From Endobacterium cereale (lineage in GTDB: Bacteria > Pseudomonadota > Alphaproteobacteria > Rhizobiales > Rhizobiaceae), in the NCBI RefSeq assembly GCF_009617585.1, contig NZ_WIXI01000022.1, positions 310,001 to 374,000 on the forward strand: DNA of 64,000 nt. Direction: 5' to 3'. The notes beneath the pieces are model-generated. The model was not told the DNA's origin, searched no databases, and was given only the letters and a program-made list of their open reading frames with translations. The translations under genes were made by a program, and so were the position numbers. Shown piece by piece: positions 57,673 through 64,000 of the stretch. The first letter of the stretch is position 1, and each line of letters starts with the position of its first letter.

Positions 57673-58659
57673 ATGCTGCGTTTCGGGATTCTGTCCACCG
57701 CCAAGATCGGCCGCGATGCCGTGGTGCCTGCCATTCAGGATGCCGAAAACTGCGTGGTGACAGCCATTGCCAGCCGCGACCTATCAAAAGCGCGGGCGAT
57801 GGCGGATCGTTTCTCCGTGCCGCACGCCTTCGGCTCCTACGAGGAGATGCTGACATCCGATCTCATCGACGCCGTCTATATTCCACTGCCGACGAGCCAG
57901 CATGTGGAATGGACGTCCAAGGCGGCGGAATCCGGCAAACATGTCTTGTGCGAAAAGCCCATTGCTCTGAAGGCAGCGGATATCGAGCGCCTGATTGCCG
58001 CCCGCGATTCCAACAAGGTGCTGATCTGCGAAGCTTTCATGATCGCCTATGCGCCAGTCTGGCATAAGGTGCGCGAATTGCTGGCAGATGGCGCGATCGG
58101 CACGCTGAAACATGTGCAGGGCGCATTCACCTATTTCAACCGTGACGCCGGCAACATGCGCAACATCCCCGAACTCGGCGGTGGCGGGTTGCCCGATATC
58201 GGCGTCTATCCGGCGATGGCGACGCGCATGGTGACGGGCAAGGAGCCGGTCAGGGTGCAGGCGACAACCGAGCGCGACCCGGAATTCGGCACCGATATCT
58301 ATTCCAGCGTGAAGGCGGATTTCGGCTCGTTCGACATGTCCTTCTACATCGCCACCCAGATGGGCAACCGGCAGGTCATGGTGTTCCACGGCACCGAAGG
58401 TTTCATCGAAGTGAAATCGCCCTTTAATGCTGATCGCTGGGGCGCGGAAGAAATCGAGCTGACCAACCAGAAACACACGGTTTCGCAGGTCTTCCGTTTT
58501 CAGGACAGCAGGCAATACCGGCGGCAGGCCGAAAGCTTTGCCCGCGCTGCCGTGGGAGAGAGCGCCGAGGTGGTGACGTTGGAAAATTCTCTTCTCAACC
58601 AGCGTTTCATCGATGCCATCTACCGGGCCAGCGACAAGGACGGCTGGGAACCGGTGTAA
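57673..58659 (+). CDS. Gfo/Idh/MocA-family oxidoreductase
   Basis: A 328-residue NAD(P)-dependent dehydrogenase. The Rossmann motif is [10 protein letters not shown] at the N-terminus, followed by the family CEKPIAL segment (Lys, about residue 97) and the substrate domain with [16 protein letters not shown] [11 protein letters not shown] (about residues 171-181). The ATG at 57673 has a GAGGAG site six bases upstream. It acts on a sugar or inositol-type alcohol, not determinable here. Confidence 0.9.
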   Translation: MLRFGILSTAKIGRDAVVPAIQDAENCVVTAIASRDLSKARAMADRFSVPHAFGSYEEMLTSDLIDAVYIPLPTSQHVEWTSKAAESGKHVLCEKPIALKAADIERLIAARDSNKVLICEAFMIAYAPVWHKVRELLADGAIGTLKHVQGAFTYFNRDAGNMRNIPELGGGGLPDIGVYPAMATRMVTGKEPVRVQATTERDPEFGTDIYSSVKADFGSFDMSFYIATQMGNRQVMVFHGTEGFIEVKSPFNADRWGAEEIELTNQKHTVSQVFRFQDSRQYRRQAESFARAAVGESAEVVTLENSLLNQRFIDAIYRASDKDGWEPV

Positions 58660-58662
58660 ACC

Positions 58663-58680
58663 CGTCGCCTAGTGGCGACG
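58663..58680. terminator. Hairpin between the oxidoreductase and GtrA genes
   Basis: CGTCGCC (58663-58669) and GGCGACG (58674-58680) form a short stem that overlaps the last codons of the GtrA gene. It has no T-run. Confidence 0.45.
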
Positions 58681-59049
58681 ACGGAAGACGAAACGGGCGT
58701 AGCCGAAATAGCTGTAGAGCGTGGCCGAAGCCGAGGCGAGGATCAGCGCAAAGATCGGCCGCAGCATCGGCATGCTCAATAGCAGGCCGGAATAGATCGC
58801 ATAGTTCAGAAGTGACGAGGTAATGCCAACCGAACCGTAGAGCACACCTTCACGCACGACATGATGGCCGGACTTACCGAAGGTGAAATTGCGATTACAG
58901 AACCACGTGCACATAAGCGCCAGCACGATCGCCACCGCACGCGCCGTGAACGGGCCGAAAAAGCCCGTTGCCAAGAGACCGAGCGTGACACCGGCATCGA
59001 CCACAAAGCCGATGCCGCCAACCATCATGAACCGCAAAAAACGTGTCAT
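58669..59049 (-). CDS. GtrA-family membrane protein
   Basis: A 126-residue protein with four hydrophobic segments. It starts MTRFLRFMMVGGIGFVVDAGV, the GtrA signature, and contains FCNRNFTFGKSG in the loop after the second helix. GtrA proteins are thought to flip lipid-linked sugars across the inner membrane. It overlaps the GT2 gene by ATGA, so the pair is translationally coupled. Confidence 0.9.
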   Translation of the reverse strand: MTRFLRFMMVGGIGFVVDAGVTLGLLATGFFGPFTARAVAIVLALMCTWFCNRNFTFGKSGHHVVREGVLYGSVGITSSLLNYAIYSGLLLSMPMLRPIFALILASASATLYSYFGYARFVFRRRH

Positions 59050-60074
59050 GCCGCCGATGCACCCGAACGCTTGTTTTCGGTCTCGACCACGTCATCCGGC
59101 ACTTTCACGAAGGCCGGCGCATCGCGATAAAAACGCGGCGGGCGGGCGTGCAGGCCCATGTAATGGATACGCAACTGCTCGGCGCGACCACGCGATACGG
59201 AATCAAGGATAATGCCAGCGGTGAAGACCAGAAGCGACACCATCAGAAGCGACATGGACAACATCCATGTGGGCATGCGGCTGACGAGACCGGTCTCGAA
59301 ATATTCGGTCAGGACCGGCGCCATGAACGCAAGGCTGACGCCGAAGATGGCGGCGCTGATGATGCCGAAAAACGCGAAAGGCCGGGTTTCCTTCATCAGC
59401 ATGGCGAACATCCAGAGGATTTTTGCGCCATCACGATAGGTGGAGAGTTTCGAATGCGAACCTTCCGGCCGACGTCCGTAATCGAGTTCCAGCTCGATCA
59501 CCGGAAGCTTGAGGCGCGAGGCGTGGACGGACATTTCCGTCTCGATTTCGAAACCACCGGAAACAGCCGGAAAACTTTTGACGAAACGGCGCGAGAAAAC
59601 GCGGTAACCGGAAAAGATGTCGGTGAAATCGCGGCCGAACATCGAGCGGTATAGAATGTTGAAAAGGCGGTTGCCGGCGGCATGCCCCTGGCGACCCGCA
59701 TCGTCATGCACACCACGGCGGGTGCCGACCACCATGTCGGCGCGCTCGGTCAGCATGGTGCGGATCAGTTCTTCGGCATCGGACGGTGCGTAGGTGCCGT
59801 CACCGTCGGCCATGATGTAGATATCGGCCTCGATATCGGCAAACATGCGGCGTACGACGTAACCCTTTCCCTGACGACGTTCACGCATGACATGCGCGCC
59901 CGCCAGCATGGCTTGCAGGGCCGTGCCATCGGTCGAATTGTTATCATAGACGTAGACTTTCGCGGTCGGCAGCGCCTCGCGGAAACCGCGGACGACCGAC
60001 GCGATCGTGGTTGCTTCATTGTAACACGGCAAGAGAACAGCGATCTCAAGGTCACTGCTGATGGCTTCGTCCAT
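59046..60074 (-). CDS. Family 2 glycosyltransferase (polyprenyl-phosphate type)
   Basis: A 342-residue protein with an N-terminal GT-A domain (EIAVLLPCYNEATTIASVV, then the DxD region MADGDGTYAPSDAE) and two C-terminal transmembrane helices. It resembles DPM1/GtrB enzymes, which attach a sugar to a polyprenyl phosphate at the inner leaflet. The start at 60074 is chosen over an ATG six codons upstream. Paired with GtrA and a divergent GT-C protein, it suggests the donor-charging step of a three-part glycosylation system. Confidence 0.9.
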   Translation of the reverse strand: MDEAISSDLEIAVLLPCYNEATTIASVVRGFREALPTAKVYVYDNNSTDGTALQAMLAGAHVMRERRQGKGYVVRRMFADIEADIYIMADGDGTYAPSDAEELIRTMLTERADMVVGTRRGVHDDAGRQGHAAGNRLFNILYRSMFGRDFTDIFSGYRVFSRRFVKSFPAVSGGFEIETEMSVHASRLKLPVIELELDYGRRPEGSHSKLSTYRDGAKILWMFAMLMKETRPFAFFGIISAAIFGVSLAFMAPVLTEYFETGLVSRMPTWMLSMSLLMVSLLVFTAGIILDSVSRGRAEQLRIHYMGLHARPPRFYRDAPAFVKVPDDVVETENKRSGASAA

Positions 60075-60190
60075 GATTTCCACTCGATACACGGTAAATC
60101 ATCGGAAAAACGCTCCGACGGCGGAGATTTTACTATTTCTTGAGAAGGTTAAATCTAGGTTTCGGCAAGTGAAAAACATGCGGGACGACT

Positions 60191-62029
60191 ATGAAGACTT
60201 CGATGGCGAGCAAAGGCGGCGGTGACCTGACAGGACAGCCGGCGCGACCAGCACTGTTGCGACCTCTCCTGTTCTATTGCCTTGCCGTCGTCCTCGCCAT
60301 CCTGGTCTCGACACTGCCGAATGCCGTCGACTATGTCGGCCAGGACAATGACGACATCATGCGTCTGGTGGAGATTCGGGACTGGCTTGGCGGTCAGCAC
60401 TGGTTCGACATGCAGCAATACCGTCTGGGGCTTGATGGCGGCACATTGATGCACTGGTCACGGTTCGTGGACTTGCCGATCGGCGCGATGATCCGCTTCT
60501 TTTCGCTCTTCACGGCCAACCAGCAGGCAGAGGCGATTGCGCTTGCCATCTGGCCGCTGCTGATGGCCGTTGTCTTTCTTGCGGCTGTCGGCATCGCCGC
60601 CCGTCGCGTGGGCAATGGCGCAACCATGCATATCGCGCTCGGCCTTGCTTCGCTTTACGTCTACACCTCCATACGCTTCCACCCCGGCTCCATCGATCAC
60701 CACAATGTCCAGATCGCCCTGATCATGATGATGGCCGCCATGCTGCTCGATCCGCTTTACCGGTCGCGAAGCTACATTATTGCCGGCCTTGCAGCAGCAT
60801 TTGCCATCGCGATCGGCGCGGAAACGGTGCCGATGGTCGCCATCGCCTGCCTGTGCGTGACGTTACAATGGGTCTGGCACGGTCATGCGTTTCGATATGC
60901 CGCTCGCGCCTTCGGCCTGACCCTGGCCATGGCGATTACGGCAGCGTTCCTGATAACCGTACCGCCGCGTCTTTATTCCGCCGTCACCTGCGATAATCTT
61001 TCCCTCGGTTTCCTCGCTCCGACAGCGCTGGGAGGCGCCGGGCTGTTTCTCTGCAGCCTGTTGCCGGAACGGGCAGGCCTGCGCATGCGTATTGGCGCCA
61101 TGATCATGCTTGGCATGCTGGTTCTGGTCGCAACGAAACTGATTGCACCGGAATGCCTTGGCAGCCCGCTCGCCAATCTCGACCCCATGCTTGTCAAGCT
61201 CTGGCTCAACAATGTGACCGAGGCACAATCCATCCTCGCGGAAATCCGCGGCGAACCCTACATGCTCGGCTATTTTTATGCCGTCGGCCTGTTTGCGCTC
61301 GCCGTTTGCGGTTTCGAAATCATGCGTGGCGAACGCACCGAGTTTCACCTGATCATGCTGGCATTGATCGCGACAGCCTGGGGAGTGGCACTGATCCAGC
61401 TGCGCTCGTCATTCTTTTCCAACGCGCTCAGCATCCTGCCGCTGGCCGTGGTGATTACCGGGCTCAGGCATCATGCCGGCAAGGAGCCGGAAAACATGAA
61501 TGCCGGCGTTGCCTATATTCTTGGTGTTCTGGCCTCCGTGCCGGTCATCTGGGGCTTTGTCGGCATCGTGGCTCAGGAAGGCGTGCGCAATTCCTTCAAT
61601 CTGTCAGCCATTTCCAGATCCGGCACGCCAAGCGCCGAGGTGGGCGAATGCGGCAGCCCTGCCGAATGGCAGGCTCTGGCGATGCTTCCGGCGGGCCTCG
61701 TCGTATCGCCATCCAACAGCGGCGCAGAAATCCTTCGCTTCACACATCACCGGGCCATCTCCGCGCCCTATCACCGCAATCAGGGCGGAATGCTGACCGA
61801 ACTGCACATCGGCCTTGCAACCCCTTCTGAAGCCGAGGCATTTTTCCGCGGCTCCAATGCCTCGATCCTCGCCTTCTGCAAGAATGATCCGCAAACGGAG
61901 AACCTGATAGAGATGAAGCCCGACGGGCTTTACGCCGCCCTCGCCGCGGGCAAGGTGCCAACCTATCTCGAACCACTGCCCTCCCCAGATCCGAAAGGCT
62001 TCATGTTCTTTCGCTACGCCGGCCAATGA
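60191..62029 (+). CDS. Large GT-C-type membrane glycosyltransferase-like protein
   Basis: A 612-residue protein with about eleven transmembrane segments between residues 25 and 470, followed by a soluble C-terminal domain of about 130 residues. The first periplasmic loop has VDYVGQDNDDIMRLVEIRDW, an acidic DND pattern typical of GT-C enzymes, and SIDHHNVQIALIM recalls oligosaccharyltransferase-like proteins. The target sugar and acceptor are unknown. It is divergent from the GT2-GtrA pair, 116 bases away. An alternative start lies four codons later. Confidence 0.72.
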   Translation: MKTSMASKGGGDLTGQPARPALLRPLLFYCLAVVLAILVSTLPNAVDYVGQDNDDIMRLVEIRDWLGGQHWFDMQQYRLGLDGGTLMHWSRFVDLPIGAMIRFFSLFTANQQAEAIALAIWPLLMAVVFLAAVGIAARRVGNGATMHIALGLASLYVYTSIRFHPGSIDHHNVQIALIMMMAAMLLDPLYRSRSYIIAGLAAAFAIAIGAETVPMVAIACLCVTLQWVWHGHAFRYAARAFGLTLAMAITAAFLITVPPRLYSAVTCDNLSLGFLAPTALGGAGLFLCSLLPERAGLRMRIGAMIMLGMLVLVATKLIAPECLGSPLANLDPMLVKLWLNNVTEAQSILAEIRGEPYMLGYFYAVGLFALAVCGFEIMRGERTEFHLIMLALIATAWGVALIQLRSSFFSNALSILPLAVVITGLRHHAGKEPENMNAGVAYILGVLASVPVIWGFVGIVAQEGVRNSFNLSAISRSGTPSAEVGECGSPAEWQALAMLPAGLVVSPSNSGAEILRFTHHRAISAPYHRNQGGMLTELHIGLATPSEAEAFFRGSNASILAFCKNDPQTENLIEMKPDGLYAALAAGKVPTYLEPLPSPDPKGFMFFRYAGQ

Positions 62030-62041
62030 TCGACAAACAGA

Positions 62042-62075
62042 AAAGCCCGCGAACTGATTACAGTTTGCGGGCTTT
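62042..62075. terminator. Terminator after the GT-C gene
   Basis: AAAGCCCGC (62042-62050) pairs with GCGGGCTTT (62067-62075), and the inner AACTG/CAGTT bases extend the stem. It works for the GT-C gene and may also serve the minus-strand small gene. Confidence 0.88.
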
Positions 62076-62125
62076 CGAACGGTATGAGGCAAATTCCACC
62101 CGCAGATCAGCGGGTGATATCGAAT

Positions 62126-62353
62126 TCAGGCTTCGGCACTGCGGCGTGAAAACACCAGCATTCCGGCAACAAGCCCGAAAATCCCGATATTGTAACCACC
62201 GAGTACAATGGCGAGATCGATGAAGGACACCGGGCCCGTCAATGCCGCCGCGCCGAATGCGGCAACGATCAGGACGGCAACGAGTGCCATGGAGAAGGCC
62301 GAACGCAGCATGGCTGCACAAAGGCCCAAGCTTACAGCGGTCAGAAACAGCAC
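62126..62353 (-). CDS. Small two-helix membrane protein, unknown function
   Basis: A 75-residue protein beginning MLFLTAVSLGLCAAMLRSAF. The N-terminal part contains a signal-anchor-like helix, and two further hydrophobic segments (MALVAVLIVAAFGAAALT; IAVLG-like IAIVLGGYNIGIFGLVAGMLVF) suggest two to three membrane passes. A good AGGAGA site is visible upstream of its start. It resembles short subunits such as MrpF/MnhF in hydrophobicity only. I do not recognise it. Confidence 0.62.
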   Translation of the reverse strand: MLFLTAVSLGLCAAMLRSAFSMALVAVLIVAAFGAAALTGPVSFIDLAIVLGGYNIGIFGLVAGMLVFSRRSAEA

Positions 62354-62601
62354 CGATTTTCTCCTGTTACTTTCTTTTTATGTCCTCAAGCGTAAGGCGA
62401 ACTTGCTAAGAAAGATTACCGAGACAATGTCCGACTTCTCATCGATTGAAACTAGGTTTAATCATTGCTGAACGGGTCGTTTCAATTTCTAGGCAGTCAT
62501 CCTCTGGGGTCACGAGACTTGGTCACGAACATCTGACCTACAATGCGCCTGCCATACGCCCGGCGATTTGATTTGCGCTAAAAACCCACTAATTTCGCGG
62601 C

Positions 62602-64000
62602 ATGAACAGAATGTCTGCTGGCGATTCGCCCTCCAACCTCACCGAGTTTTCGGTTTCCGAACTGTCCGGCTCGATCAAGCGGACTGTGGAGACGGCATTC
62701 GATCACGTGCGCGTGCGCGGTGAAATTTCCGGCTATCGCGGCCCGCACTCCTCCGGCCATGCCTATTTCTCGCTGAAGGATGACCGCGCCCGCATCGATG
62801 CGGTGATCTGGAAGGGTTCGTTCTCGCGGATAAAGTTCCGGCCCGAAGAGGGCATGGAAGTGATCGCCACCGGCAAGATCACCACGTTTCCGGGCTCCTC
62901 CAAATACCAGATCGTCATCGAGGCAATGGAGCCCGCAGGCGCCGGCGCGCTGATGGCGCTTCTGGAAGAGCGCAAGCGCAAGCTGGGCGCCGAGGGCCTG
63001 TTCGATCAGGCGCGAAAACGCCCCCTGCCCTTCATGCCGCAGGTGATCGGCGTTGTGACCTCGCCGACTGGCGCCGTCATCCGCGACATTCTCCACCGCA
63101 TCACCGATCGGTTTCCGGTGCATGTCATCGTCTGGCCCGTGAAGGTTCAGGGCGAGGGATCGGGCGACGAGGTGGCCAATGCCATCCGCGGCTTCAACGC
63201 CGTTGATCCGAATGGCCCGATGCGCCGGCCGGACGTGCTGATCGTAGCGCGCGGTGGCGGCAGCCTTGAAGATCTCTGGAGTTTCAACGACGAGGCCGTG
63301 GTTCGCGCCGCTGCCGAAAGCGTTATCCCGTTGATTTCAGCCGTCGGACACGAGACCGACTGGACACTGCTCGATTACGCCGCCGATATGCGCGCGCCGA
63401 CGCCGACAGGTGCCGCCGAAATGGCTGTGCCCGTCAAAGCCGACATGGAAGCGCAGCTTGCTGGGCTTGGCGCGCGGTTGCGCGGAAGTGCCTCACGCCA
63501 GATGGACAATCGCCGCCAGTTCCTGCGCTCGCTGATGCGCGCCCTTCCCTCGATTGACCAGTTGCTTGCCCTGCCGCGCCGCCGGTTCGATGAGGCGGCA
63601 AGCGGCCTTGGACGGGGACTGGAGCGCACGGCGATCGCCAAGCGCCGCACATTCGAGCAGGCAAGTGCAGGCCTGCGCCTCGACATCCTGACCAACCGGA
63701 TCGCCACGCAGCGTCGACACATTGCCGAACAGGCCTTGCGCGCCGACAACATGCTGGAGCGACGTCTGCTCAAAGAGCATGGCCGCATTCAGCGGGCGTC
63801 TGCCTCGCTCGCAGCACTTCCCGCCCAGCTGCGCGGCCAGCTGCAACGCGAGGGCCAGCGAGTGCTGACGCTTTCGCAAAGGGCCGATTCTGCGGTCACC
63901 CATGCCATGGCGCGTCGTCATTCGGCAATTTCCGCACAGGACCGTGTGCTGCAATCGCTCTCCTACAAGAACGTGCTCAAGCGCGGTTACGCGGTGATCC
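62602..64000 (+). CDS. xseA: Exodeoxyribonuclease VII large subunit (3' end beyond window)
   Basis: The first about 466 codons of XseA, open to the right edge. An N-terminal OB fold is visible (about residues 10-115: [34 protein letters not shown]). The catalytic core follows ([46 protein letters not shown]), then a long helical segment. Exo VII degrades single-stranded DNA in both directions and needs the small subunit XseB, which is not in the window. The gene is incomplete here because the window ends. Confidence 0.97.
   Translation, partial: MNRMSAGDSPSNLTEFSVSELSGSIKRTVETAFDHVRVRGEISGYRGPHSSGHAYFSLKDDRARIDAVIWKGSFSRIKFRPEEGMEVIATGKITTFPGSSKYQIVIEAMEPAGAGALMALLEERKRKLGAEGLFDQARKRPLPFMPQVIGVVTSPTGAVIRDILHRITDRFPVHVIVWPVKVQGEGSGDEVANAIRGFNAVDPNGPMRRPDVLIVARGGGSLEDLWSFNDEAVVRAAAESVIPLISAVGHETDWTLLDYAADMRAPTPTGAAEMAVPVKADMEAQLAGLGARLRGSASRQMDNRRQFLRSLMRALPSIDQLLALPRRRFDEAASGLGRGLERTAIAKRRTFEQASAGLRLDILTNRIATQRRHIAEQALRADNMLERRLLKEHGRIQRASASLAALPAQLRGQLQREGQRVLTLSQRADSAVTHAMARRHSAISAQDRVLQSLSYKNVLKRGYAVI

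Overview
The window is a gene-dense stretch of alphaproteobacterial chromosome, most likely from the family Rhizobiaceae (Agrobacterium/Rhizobium/Allorhizobium type). The signs are a GC-rich, strongly codon-biased sequence, an MbfA-type membrane ferritin with an Irr-box-like promoter element, a CtrA-type TTAA-N7-TTAA site, a BTLCP transglutaminase-like protein and a GFA protein between pheS and pheT. Nothing looks like a prophage, insertion sequence, plasmid or CRISPR array. The assignment is inference from gene content, not a database match.

Layout. 1-5 kb: a glutathione transferase, the queuosine enzyme QueG and a YeeZ-like epimerase in one overlapping run, then an RlpA-like protein and an RsmB-like rRNA methyltransferase. 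5-10.8 kb: a periplasmic iron-type operon (imelysin, di-heme protein, second imelysin, Tat-exported DUF1513 protein) followed by TspO. 10.9-13.7 kb: a thioesterase, an MTA/SAH nucleosidase and guaA. 13.8-17.2 kb: a TPP riboswitch driving a YkoF-like protein and a thiamine-precursor ABC importer. 17.3-23.4 kb: a YqaA/DedA protein, a small protein, an ArsC/Spx-like protein, a YbaK deacylase, an M29 aminopeptidase, a sugar MFS transporter and a GH25 lipoprotein. 23.5-29.4 kb: a five-PAS GGDEF-EAL protein, a doubled DUF1508 protein, a lactonase and an EamA exporter.

29.4-40.4 kb: lepA, three MFS transporters, several regulators, hydrolases, a small hydrophilic protein, a possible sRNA and a DnaJ-domain protein. 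40.4-46.8 kb: the translation block infC (AUU start), rpmI, rplT, a kinase-like gene, pheS, a GFA gene and pheT, all on the minus strand. 47-53.4 kb: hydrolases, the BTLCP protein with a CtrA-like site, a TetR/hydrolase pair with a palindromic operator, MbfA, an orphan TRAP binding protein and an M15-like protein. 53.4-58.7 kb: three aldo/keto reductases, a LysR regulator whose start codon abuts a perfect palindrome, and a Gfo/Idh/MocA oxidoreductase. 58.7-64 kb: GtrA, a GT2 glycosyltransferase and a large GT-C membrane protein resembling a three-component periplasmic glycosylation system, then a small membrane protein and the 5' part of xseA, cut by the window end.

Themes. Iron handling appears at two loci, the imelysin operon and mbfA, each preceded by an Irr-box-like repeat. 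Thiamine salvage is under riboswitch control. Translation genes form a conserved block with two non-ribosomal insertions. The glycosyltransferase trio and the imelysin/di-heme operon are the least understood multi-gene units. Most other genes are ordinary core or metabolic genes.
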